Under the pieces are notes generated by a model. It saw only the letters and a list, made by a program, of their open reading frames with translations. It made no database searches and was not told the origin of the DNA. A stretch of 64,000 nt of DNA, taken from positions 1-64,000 of the forward strand of contig NZ_FTNI01000021.1 in assembly GCF_900156315.1 (NCBI RefSeq), read 5' to 3'. The translations under genes and the position numbers were made by a program. This document shows, piece by piece, positions 16,201-22,914 of the stretch. Numbering within the stretch: the first letter of the stretch is position 1; each line of letters opens with the position of its first letter. Source of the DNA: Microbispora rosea (GTDB lineage: Bacteria > Actinomycetota > Actinomycetes > Streptosporangiales > Streptosporangiaceae).

Positions 16201-18789
16201 CCGCTGGAGACCATCCCGCTCAATGCCAACGGCAAGGTGGACCGCAAGGCGCTGCCCGATCCGGTCGTACGGGTGGGCGACGACCTCGCCGAGCCGACGA
16301 CCGAGACCGAGATCGTGGTGGCCGGGGTCTGGCGGGAGGTCCTCGGCATCGAGGCCGTCTCGATCGACAGCGACTTCAACGCGCTCGGCGGCCACTCGCT
16401 GCTGCTCATCCGCATGGTCGCCAAGCTGCGCCAGGCGCTGCCCGCCGACGGCTACCCGGTGACCGTGCTCGACGCGATCGCCAACCGCACCGTGCGGGAG
16501 CTGGCCGCGCTGATCGACGCCGCCGGGCAGGCGCCGGAGGAGAGCGACGACGGCCCGCGCGGCCTGCTGGTCGAGCTCACCCGGCCGGTCAAGACGCCGA
16601 CGCTGTCGCTCGTCTGCATCCCGTACGGCGGGGCCAGCGCGATGGTCTACCAGCCGCTGGCCGACGCGCTGCCGGACGGTCACTCGCTGTTCGCGGTCGC
16701 TCTGCCCGGTCACGAGCTGGGCGTCGAGGAGAGCACCATCCCGTTCCACGAGGCCGCCCAGCGGGTCTGCGACGAGGTGGTCGAGCGGGTGCGCGGCCCG
16801 GTCGCGTTGTACGGCCACTGCGTCGGCAGCGCGCTGACCGCCGAGATCGCGCGGCGGCTTGAGGCGGCCGGACGGCGCGTCGAGGCCGTCTACACGGGCG
16901 GCAGCTTCCCGTTCGCCACCCCGAGCAAGGGCTTCAACGGCCTGCTCGGGCGGATCTTCCGCAGCAAGGCGCTGGACAACGCCAACGCGCACGCCAACTG
17001 GCTGCGCGCGATGGGCGCCGACCTGCAGGACCTCGACCCCGAGCAGGTCGACCACATCATCCGCACCATGCGGGTGGACGCGCGGGCCGGTGAGGACTAC
17101 TTCAGCGAGCTCGTGGAGCGGCAGAGCCCGCAGCTGCGCGCCCCGGTGATCTCGATCGTCGGCGACCGCGACGCGCTCACCGACTTCTACCAGGAGCGCT
17201 ACCGCGACTGGCACTGCGTCTCCGAGACCACGGCGCTGGTCGTGATGGCCGAGGCCGGCCACTATTTCCTCCGGTATCGCACCGAGGAACTGGCCGCGAT
17301 CGTCACGACCGCCCACACCACCGTCGACCGTCCCGAGGAGTGGCGGCCGCGCCCGCCCGAGGACCCGGCGACGTGGTGGCGGCAGGCGCTGTCCACCGAT
17401 CGGCGGGCCGACGTCGCCGGGCCGCAGCCCAGCCTGGGCCGGTTCTTCACGGTGGCGAGCGGTCAGATCGTCTCCATGATCGGCGCCGTGATGACCGAGT
17501 TCGCCGTGCCGATCTGGGCGTACCTGAAGAGCGGCTCGCTGGTGCAGTTCGGCCTGTTCGCCATCATCGGGCTGGTGCCGGGGCTCGTCCTCGCGCCGTT
17601 GATCGGCGCGCTCGTCGACCGGTACGACCGCAAGCGGGCGATGCTGGCGGCAGACGGCTTGTCTCTGGCCGTGCAGGCCGCGCTGCTCGCCCTGATGGCC
17701 GGCGACGTGCTGAACATGCCCCTGCTGTACGGCCTGCTGGTGGTGCTGTCGATATCGGTGACCCTGCAACGGGTGGCCTGGCAGTCCGCCGGTCCACAGC
17801 TCGCGCCCAAGCACTATCTGCATCACGTCGGCGGCGTCGTCCAGCTCGGCAACGCGGTGGCCCAGCTCATGGTCCCGCTGTTCTCCGTCGCCGTGCTGGC
17901 GCTGATCGGCATCGAGGGCATCCTGACCGCCAACGTGGTCTGCTACGCGATCGCGTTCGCCGTGACCCTGCTCGTGCGCTTCCCGGCCACGATGGCCTGG
18001 CGGCGCCGCGAGACGGTCTCCGCCGAGATCCGCAACGGCTTCCGCTACCTGCTGCGGCGGCGGGGCCTGCGGGCCATGGCCTTCACGATGTTCATCGTGA
18101 ACTTCTTCCTGTTCACCGGGTTCATCATGATCTCGCCGCTGGTGCTGTCGGTCGGCGAGCTGGCCGACACCGGACGGGTGGCGCTGCTCGCCGGGATCGG
18201 GGCGGTGTGCGGCGGCCTGATCATCACGCTGTGGGGCGGCCCGCGTGACCGCCGGATGTTCGGCATGCTGGCGGCCGCCGGCGTGCTCGGGATCTTCTGC
18301 GCGATCGCCGGTCTGCGCCCGTCGCTCATCCTCATCACGGTCGGCGCCTTCGGCATGTCGCTGATGATGACGATCAGCGACGGCATCTGGCTGACGATCA
18401 TCCACTCGAAGGTGCCCCAGCGCTACCACGCCCGGGTCATCGCGATCAACCGGATGCTCGCGCTGTCGACCCAGCCGGTCGGCCTCGCCGTACAGGCCTG
18501 GCTGGTGGGGCTGGTCTTCGAGCCGCTGATGCGGCCGGACGGCCCGCTGGCCGGCACGGTCGGGAAGGTGATCGGGGTCGGCGAGGGCCGCGGCATCGGC
18601 CTGCTGTACATCGTGTGCGGCCTGGCCATCGCGCTCACGATCACGCTGGCCCTGCGGCACCCGGCCCTGGCGAGGTTCGACCAGGAGACCCCGGACGCCG
18701 AGCCGGACGACCTGGTCGGGCTGGAGGCGCTGCGCAGCCGTCAGGAGCAGCGGCACGTCCCGCCGCAGCGGGTTCCATCCGAGCTGTGA
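13279..18789 (+). CDS. Single-module NRPS (C-A-T-TE) fused to an MFS exporter
   Basis: The 1836-residue protein has six parts. 1) Residues 1-45 are a helical start segment (LSPRRQEALRRLL). 2) The condensation domain (about 50-490) has an intact active site HHIACDG (His181, His182, Asp186). 3) The adenylation domain (about 510-985) has FTSGSTGKPKG, NEYGPTEA, YRTGDR and NGKVDRKAL; residues read against GrsA give D-L-P-K-V-A-E-V-G plus Lys, closest to Asn/Asp codes. 4) The carrier has LGGHSLLL (Ser1040). 5) The thioesterase (about 1105-1350) has GHCVG, with Cys1181 where Ser is usual, then GDRDA and EAGHYF. 6) From about 1390 to 1800 there is a 12-helix MFS_3/EntS-like transporter with DRYDRKR. 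There is no break in frame between TE and MFS. The GTG at 13279 follows GAGAGGAG. It probably makes and exports a small acylated amino acid; the product is unknown. Confidence 0.93.
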   Translation: MTITPTTENEHLIASLSPRRQEALRRLLAAKAARAAAATAIAPRGGGPAPCSYEQTQMWLGARFAEGAPAPNATIGLRLTGPLDVRALTVALDSLVERHEILRTVYEGDGHEPRQIVLDPGPAPLDVVDLRELPEAEREARAREITSRAAVERFDLEAGPVHRTTLVRLADEDHVLMFVCHHIACDGWSVGIIVDELTSVYATAHEGRPAEVATPPLQYADYAAWSRRELTGEQRERRLDYWRDRLDGASAVELPIARDGQAATEGNRSDCHLFTLPDEVLRALQEAGGPGTTPFVALLTVFSMLLARYTGQGDLTIATVNGGRRRVELEPVLGCFVNALPLRADLSGDPSFRQAAAGVRRRLGEALANHLPFSELAGALSDRDARNFSLSTVGFSLRVFRDQRGSWPELEASVWEHEVDDFTYDLALLVHLNGAGDPELYLTYQKDRFDADAVARMAGHYRALAERIAAAPDTPLAGLELLTDAERDLVLGTWNDSARPYPDAALPELLERHAGSDAVAVSFEGRTTTYAELHARANQVAHLLRERGIGPEDTVGVLLDRSPDLIACLLGVWKAGAAYLPMDPKFPAQRVRDMLSIAATPLVLTSAGYTHLFDGADALDDVVDVESGVLDDRPSDPVGVPYDIDRLAYVIFTSGSTGKPKGVQVTHRGLVNHVWWAVEDLASQGDGGAPLFGSVAFDLVVPNLWAPLVTGQRVTVLPQDFDMGELGALLVAGGPYGFIKCTPGHLEVLGHQIDARQAAALAGKIVVAGEALPGSMANRWLEMLGPGRLINEYGPTEASVGTCIYPVRDAQLVEVVPIGRPLPNMKMYVLDANRRLQPVGVPGELYVGGVGVTRGYMNRPDLTEERFLPDSFNPGGRMYRTGDRVTWTRDGIVAFLGRFDDQVKIRGYRIELDEVRAAVLDHPGVRDAVVAVHAFTPEDKRLVAYYVPTGPELSELADHCAERLPGYMVPSVFVPLETIPLNANGKVDRKALPDPVVRVGDDLAEPTTETEIVVAGVWREVLGIEAVSIDSDFNALGGHSLLLIRMVAKLRQALPADGYPVTVLDAIANRTVRELAALIDAAGQAPEESDDGPRGLLVELTRPVKTPTLSLVCIPYGGASAMVYQPLADALPDGHSLFAVALPGHELGVEESTIPFHEAAQRVCDEVVERVRGPVALYGHCVGSALTAEIARRLEAAGRRVEAVYTGGSFPFATPSKGFNGLLGRIFRSKALDNANAHANWLRAMGADLQDLDPEQVDHIIRTMRVDARAGEDYFSELVERQSPQLRAPVISIVGDRDALTDFYQERYRDWHCVSETTALVVMAEAGHYFLRYRTEELAAIVTTAHTTVDRPEEWRPRPPEDPATWWRQALSTDRRADVAGPQPSLGRFFTVASGQIVSMIGAVMTEFAVPIWAYLKSGSLVQFGLFAIIGLVPGLVLAPLIGALVDRYDRKRAMLAADGLSLAVQAALLALMAGDVLNMPLLYGLLVVLSISVTLQRVAWQSAGPQLAPKHYLHHVGGVVQLGNAVAQLMVPLFSVAVLALIGIEGILTANVVCYAIAFAVTLLVRFPATMAWRRRETVSAEIRNGFRYLLRRRGLRAMAFTMFIVNFFLFTGFIMISPLVLSVGELADTGRVALLAGIGAVCGGLIITLWGGPRDRRMFGMLAAAGVLGIFCAIAGLRPSLILITVGAFGMSLMMTISDGIWLTIIHSKVPQRYHARVIAINRMLALSTQPVGLAVQAWLVGLVFEPLMRPDGPLAGTVGKVIGVGEGRGIGLLYIVCGLAIALTITLALRHPALARFDQETPDAEPDDLVGLEALRSRQEQRHVPPQRVPSEL

Positions 18790-18804
18790 GCAGGTGAATG
18801 GCAT

Positions 18805-18830
18805 ACGGGCCGCCGGGTACGGCGGCCCGT
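18805..18830 (+). terminator. Hairpin after the NRPS-MFS gene
   Basis: A perfect 10-bp stem (ACGGGCCGCC with GGCGGCCCGT) closes a 6-nt loop 15 bases after the NRPS stop. It has no T-tract. It ends exactly at the ATG of the next small gene, so it may terminate the NRPS transcript or mask that gene's translation start. Confidence 0.6.
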
Positions 18831-19085
18831 ATGAACGAGAAGAAGATGAACCCGAAGCAGCTCGCCGAGGAGCTGGCGACCAACGCGCAGGACGACCCGC
18901 GGTTCAAGAACCGGACGCCCGGCATCCGGGCCACCCGGCGGGGGTCGGTGGAGCAGGCGGACCAGGACGCCGCCGGCATCGTCGGCGGCAAGGGGATCTC
19001 GGGCGGCGGCGCGTCCGGAGGAGAAACCCTCGGGCAGCCGCCCACCGGACGACTCGACGACGAGGAGGACGAGGGCGACCAGTAG
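18831..19085 (+). CDS. Small hydrophilic conserved-type protein of unknown function
   Basis: The 84-residue product is highly charged, without membrane segments. It has a basic start (MNEKKMNPKQLAEEL), a central RFKNRTPGIRATRRG, a Gly-rich stretch and an acidic end (DDEEDEGDQ). The start is uncertain: ATG 18831 abuts a hairpin, while ATG 18846 is preceded by the weak site GAGAAGAAG. No function can be assigned. Being on the NRPS strand does not by itself make it part of that cluster. Confidence 0.6.
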   Translation: MNEKKMNPKQLAEELATNAQDDPRFKNRTPGIRATRRGSVEQADQDAAGIVGGKGISGGGASGGETLGQPPTGRLDDEEDEGDQ

Positions 19086-19088
19086 ACC

Positions 19089-19364
19089 TCAGCTCAGGCG
19101 GAAGGTCGGGCGGCCACCGGGACCGGTCTCGGCGTCCAGCGTCTTCCCGCCGACGGTCTCGGCGACCTCCGGTTCGAGGAAGACGCGCACGTCCGCTCTC
19201 TCGATCACCTCGTCGCCCGAGAACGGCGCGCTCACCAGCGAGAGCTCCAGTGAGGCGGGCTCGCCCGGCTTGGCCGCGATGCGCAGGCCCGCCTCCTCGG
19301 GAAGGTACTCCCCCACCATCAGATCGCGGATCGCCCGAACAGCGTGGTCGGTGACTGTCAGCAC
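19089..19364 (-). CDS. HesB/IscA-like fold protein lacking the cluster-binding cysteines
   Basis: The 91-residue protein matches the Fe-S assembly scaffold fold of HesB/IscA (TVTDHAVRAIRDLM, GLRIAAKPG, VFLEPEVAETVGGKTLD). It contains no cysteine at all, so it cannot bind a cluster the way IscA does. Cys-less relatives are common in actinomycetes and their role is unknown. The GTG at 19364 has AGGAGG upstream. Confidence 0.78.
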   Translation of the reverse strand: MLTVTDHAVRAIRDLMVGEYLPEEAGLRIAAKPGEPASLELSLVSAPFSGDEVIERADVRVFLEPEVAETVGGKTLDAETGPGGRPTFRLS

Positions 19365-19384
19365 GACGCGCCTCCTGTGTCTGC

Positions 19385-19969
19385 TCACGCGTCCTTGGGC
19401 TTGCGCCGCCGGTTCATCGCGAGCCACCCGGCGTCCCAGGCGGCGTACCTGCGGTGATCGAGACGGCGGCGGACGAGGGCGAGACACGCGAGCAGGGCCG
19501 TCAGCGACAGCGCCGCCGTAGCCGTTCCGGACGCGACGCCGTCCGCGACCGTGTCGATCCGGCTCCGCGGGCCGTCGCCGGGCCTGCCCTCGCGGTCCAG
19601 CCAGATCCGCACGGGCGAGCCGGCCTTGGCCGCCGAGGGAACCGGCGCCTGCCCCGTCACCGTACGGCCGTCGGCGGTCGTCCAGGCGACGCCCGTGCGC
19701 AGCCGCGCGGCGGTGCCCTCGACCGCGACCCAGGTGGCCGCCGGCGCGTCCCGCGTGACGGTGGCCGTCACCCACCGCCCGGAATGCTCCTCGGCCAGGC
19801 CGGCGCGATAGACGGCGGCGCCCACGGCGAACGCCGCGCCCAGGCTCAGCACGGCAAAGATCAGGAAGGCCAGGACGGCCACGGACTCGACGCGGTCGGT
19901 GCCGCGCCGTAACGGATTGCCGTCGGGCAGGTAGCGCCGCACCCGCATCGTCACCGGGCCAGATCGCAT
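19385..19969 (-). CDS. Two-helix membrane protein, Rv1733c-like
   Basis: The 194-residue protein has a basic N-terminus (RVRRYLPDGNPLRRGTDRVE), a first membrane helix (VAVLAFLIFAVLSLGAAFAV), an extracellular beta-rich middle with WTTADGRTVTGQAPVP, and a second helix (AALSLTALLACLALV) before a basic cytoplasmic tail. This layout and the motifs match the Rv1733c family of actinobacterial membrane proteins, whose function is unknown. The ATG at 19969 is supported by AGGAGGAGGGG upstream. It is 20 bases from the HesB-like gene and may be co-transcribed with it. Confidence 0.78.
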   Translation of the reverse strand: MRSGPVTMRVRRYLPDGNPLRRGTDRVESVAVLAFLIFAVLSLGAAFAVGAAVYRAGLAEEHSGRWVTATVTRDAPAATWVAVEGTAARLRTGVAWTTADGRTVTGQAPVPSAAKAGSPVRIWLDREGRPGDGPRSRIDTVADGVASGTATAALSLTALLACLALVRRRLDHRRYAAWDAGWLAMNRRRKPKDA

Positions 19970-20029
19970 GGCGTCACCCCTCCTCCTTCTCGTGCGCCTG
20001 GTCGTGCGCCTTCTGGTGCGGGGGGCGTC

Positions 20030-20413
20030 TCACTCGCCCGGCTCCCGGAACCGCGGCGCGTCCGGCGGAGGGCCGGAGGACTCCTGGATCAGCGCGTTCA
20101 ACGTGGTGTCGTCGGCGACGGCGTGCTCTGCCTCGGCCGTGTCCTCCAGCGCGACGATCCGCTCGGGTCGCCGCGCCTCCCGCTCCGCCTCTTCCCGGTC
20201 CCGGACGGCCCCCTCGATGGCCTCCAGCATCTCCTGCCGGCTGTAGGAGCCCTCGGCGATCTCGTTCAGGAGGGCGAGGGTCTCGGCCGGCACGTGGATG
20301 TCCGCCGCGGCGGCGGAGTAGAGGTCGCGGCGCGTCACGCGAAGACGGTCGTGGAAGAGCTCGTCCACGACCTGGCGCAGTCGCTCCGTCTCCGTCTCCG
20401 CAGGGTCAGGCAT
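20030..20413 (-). CDS. Hypothetical acidic helical protein
   Basis: The 127-residue protein is rich in Glu, Ala and Arg, soluble and mostly helical (ETERLRQVVDELFHDRL, EMLEAIEGAVRDREEAERE). No domain is recognised. The middle (VPAETLALLNEIAEGSYSR) faintly recalls DUF2795-type repeats, which is not enough to assign it. The ATG at 20413 has GGGAGGAG upstream, supporting a real gene. It precedes the Rv1733c-like gene by 60 bases on the same strand. Confidence 0.6.
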   Translation of the reverse strand: MPDPAETETERLRQVVDELFHDRLRVTRRDLYSAAAADIHVPAETLALLNEIAEGSYSRQEMLEAIEGAVRDREEAEREARRPERIVALEDTAEAEHAVADDTTLNALIQESSGPPPDAPRFREPGE

Positions 20414-20467
20414 GCCTTCTCCTCCCGGTCTGTCCTTACCCCCCGCGGTGCGGATCCCACGCCCCGG

Positions 20468-20503
20468 CTCACAGATCGGCTCACGGATCGGCTCATAGAT
20501 CGG
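20468..20503. repeat. Three 12-bp tandem repeats
   Basis: CTCACAGATCGG, CTCACGGATCGG and CTCATAGATCGG follow one another directly, differing by one or two bases. They overlap the stop codon of the methyltransferase pseudogene, so slippage has extended this 3-prime end. No regulatory role is evident. Confidence 0.7.
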
Positions 20504-21111
20504 CGACGAGAAGCCGGTATCCGGCGTCGTCCTCCTCCAGGCCGAGCAGGTCGCGGTGGCGCTCGTGCCATCGGCCCGACTCCAGGTCGGCCGCGAGCCG
20601 GTCCAGGGCCGGCCGTACGACCGACTGATCGAGCTGGGCGAGCACGGACATGCCCGCCTGGACCACGGGATCGAGATAGCCCTCGGGTCTGCGCCAATAG
20701 GCGGCGCCGAACCCGTCGGTGCAGTCGTGCGGGATGGGGACCGGCTCGACCGGTGAGGATCACCACGCGGCGCCGCGCGACCCTGCGCAACTCTGAGATC
20801 CCGGCCCCGAGGTCCGTCCAGTAGTGCACGGTCAGGATCGCCATCGCGGCGTCGGCCACGCCGTCGGCGAGGGGAAGGGCCTCGGCCTGGGCGCGCACCA
20901 CGGGCGCCGACCCCGGCGGCCGCTGGGCGATCATCACCGTGCTCGGCTCGACCGCGATAAGGGTCGCCGGGGGTTCGTACGATCCCGTGCCCGCCCCCAC
21001 GTTGACGACCGTCGCGGCGTCCCCGAGCGCGGCGGTGATCTGGCCGTCGAGCCTCGGATCGGGCCTGCGGGCGGCGCGGTAGGTCCTGCCGATCTGGTCG
21101 TAAACGGTCAT
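20493..21111 (-). pseudogene. SAM-dependent methyltransferase, broken by internal deletion and frame change
   Basis: The N-terminal part (21111 to about 20750) is a class I methyltransferase (VYDQIGRTYRAAR, VVNVGAGTGSYEPP, LPLADGVADAAMAILTVHYW, LRRVARRRVVILT). The family C-terminus (EPVPIPHDCTDGFGAAYWRR, ending in GYRLLVADL) follows immediately but in another frame. Between VVILT and EPVPIPHDC the family normally has some 40 residues that are absent here. The simplest reading is a deletion at about 20750 whose length is not a multiple of three. A sequencing or assembly error cannot be excluded. Confidence 0.75.
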
Positions 21112-21145
21112 GCCGCCAGTATCCGCCGCGCCGGTTGAGGGCTGC

Positions 21146-22117
21146 TCAGGCGAGCCAGTCCAGCCACTCGCCGTGCGGCCCGGCCATCGCGAGCGGTTCG
21201 CCGTCGAGCGCGGGCAGGAACGCCAGCCGCCTCTCCGGCAGATCGGCCGTCAGCTTCGGAAGAAGGAAGGGCAGCCGGGGCGAGCCCTCGTTGGAGATCC
21301 ACCGCACGGGCAGGCCGCCTGCTCGGAGACCGCGCACGAGCGTGACGAAGCGGTCCCGCGCCTCGGCGTCCAGGTAGGGCATGACCGCGCTGTGGAAGAC
21401 GACGACCGTCGCCCCGGCGGGCGCGGCGGCGACGAGATCGGGCAGGGCCGCCGCGGCGTCCCCCCGCACCAGGCGCGGCGGGTCCTGCCGCGCCATCCGC
21501 ACCGCACCGCGCAGCCGCGCGAGCCGGTCCCGCTGTTCCGGCCACACCAGGCACTCCAGCCAGCGCACCGCCTCGTCGTCGCGTACGTCGATCGGGTTGA
21601 GGTCCAGCCCGGCCCGCCACACGACCTCGGGGAGACGCTCCGGCACCGGCACCTTCCCGTTCGTCCGGCAGGTGAGCAGCACCGGGCTTCCGGCCGGCCC
21701 GATCTCGGGCCCGTCGTCGTACCGGTAGCGGTAGCGGTCCGGGTAGAGGCACAGCCCCGCCGAGGCGCCCACCTCCACCAGGGCCAGCGGCTGCGGCAGC
21801 GCCGCCAGCACCGGCAGCAGGCTCGCGCACCGGCCCGCCTCGTTGGTCTGCGTCCGCCGGGCGAGCATCGTCTCCCGTACCTCGGCCCAGTGGCTCACGA
21901 TCCACTCCCGGAAGCGGCCGAACTCGTTGTACGGCCCGCCGAGGAAGCGTACGGCGGCCAGCAGCAGGTTCGGCTGCCGCTTCGGCTCCGGCAGGCCGTC
22001 GATCAGTTCGAGCAGCCCCGGGTCGGCCGCGATCCCGAGAGCGAGCGCCTCGTAGGCCGCGCTGTGCCCCCTGACCTCCCGCTCCGCGAAGTATCTGTAC
22101 CACTCCGCCGTCTCCAT
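21146..22117 (-). CDS. DUF2332 protein, methyltransferase-like fold
   Basis: The 323-residue protein matches DUF2332 along its whole length: WYRYFAEREVRGHSAAYEAL at the start, LVEVGASAGLCLYPDRYRY in the middle and VVVFHSAVMPYLD towards the end. The EVGASAGL segment resembles a SAM-binding glycine loop, so a methyltransferase-like fold is suspected, but no activity is known. The ATG at 22117 is preceded by AAGGAGG. Confidence 0.85.
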   Translation of the reverse strand: METAEWYRYFAEREVRGHSAAYEALALGIAADPGLLELIDGLPEPKRQPNLLLAAVRFLGGPYNEFGRFREWIVSHWAEVRETMLARRTQTNEAGRCASLLPVLAALPQPLALVEVGASAGLCLYPDRYRYRYDDGPEIGPAGSPVLLTCRTNGKVPVPERLPEVVWRAGLDLNPIDVRDDEAVRWLECLVWPEQRDRLARLRGAVRMARQDPPRLVRGDAAAALPDLVAAAPAGATVVVFHSAVMPYLDAEARDRFVTLVRGLRAGGLPVRWISNEGSPRLPFLLPKLTADLPERRLAFLPALDGEPLAMAGPHGEWLDWLA

Positions 22118-22145
22118 GCCGCCTCCTTGAGGAACGCCGAAGACT

Positions 22146-22649
22146 TCATGGAACCAGGCGGTCCCAGGTCCACAGGCGCTCGCCGTCCTCGATACGGTCG
22201 GTGGGCAGCAGGCCGATCCGGCCGGCCACCGCCATGGACGCGTGGTGATCGGGATGGATGTGGGCCTCGATGCGGGCGACGCCGCGCGCACGCAGCCACC
22301 CGGCGAGGGCCGCCGCCGCCTCCGAGGCGTAGCCCCGGCCCTGCCAGGCGGTTCCCACGACCCATGCGACCTCGGCCCGCCGCCCCTCGTCCGCCACGGT
22401 CGCCTGCACGTAGCCGACCGCCCGCCCATCGGTGTCGCGACGGATGATCCAGTTGAGCCACTCCTGCCGCCCGTCCGGAGAGCGGCGGGCTTCGAGCGCG
22501 GCGTACCGGGCGCGGAGTTCCGGCGGGGTGGGCGCGGCTCCGCCGATGAAGGCGTACAGCTCCTCCCCCGCCAGCACCTCCGCCATCTCGTCCGCGTCCT
22601 GCGCGGTCAGAGGCCGGAGTGTGAGCCGCGCCGCTGAGATGGTCTCCAT
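22146..22649 (-). CDS. GNAT-family N-acetyltransferase
   Basis: This 167-residue protein has the RimJ/RimL-type GNAT layout: LTLRPLTAQDADEMAEVL at the start, EVAWVVGTAWQGRGYASEAA (acetyl-CoA-binding Q/RxxGxG/A region, here QGRGYA) and ASMAVAGRIGLLPT near the end. It would transfer an acetyl group from acetyl-CoA to an amine; the acceptor is unknown. It lies 28 bases upstream of the DUF2332 gene on the same strand and may share its transcript. Confidence 0.88.
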   Translation of the reverse strand: METISAARLTLRPLTAQDADEMAEVLAGEELYAFIGGAAPTPPELRARYAALEARRSPDGRQEWLNWIIRRDTDGRAVGYVQATVADEGRRAEVAWVVGTAWQGRGYASEAAAALAGWLRARGVARIEAHIHPDHHASMAVAGRIGLLPTDRIEDGERLWTWDRLVP

Positions 22650-22914
22650 ATGCCGAAGTCTCCCCTGTCCCGGCCCGTACGCCCAACTGCTTAAACCGAT
22701 CAAATCCCGGCGGGCACGGCGGACATCATGGCTGGCATGAAGCACCGCACGGCGTCCTGCTCCCGTGCGGTCGTCGAGGCGGCCTGCCGTACGGCGGGGC
22801 TCGATCCGGAGAAGCCGGGCTGGACGGCGCCGGTTCGAGCCCGGCCGGCGAGGACCTCCAAGAACGGATCATCTGGCACCTGTGGCTGACCAGCAAGATC
22901 GATACAGTGCGCCG

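Noticed and set aside
14365-18804. Very long open frame on the minus strand opposite the NRPS (about 1480 codons)
   Set aside because: It mirrors the third-position GC bias of the true plus-strand NRPS gene, has no recognisable domain and is rich in Arg, Gln, His and Asp as antisense frames are.
22741-22900. Possible phosphotransferase C-terminal fragment (VVEAACRTAGLDPEKPGW)
   Set aside because: The resemblance to APH-type C-termini covers too few residues and there is no supporting start, stop or neighbour.
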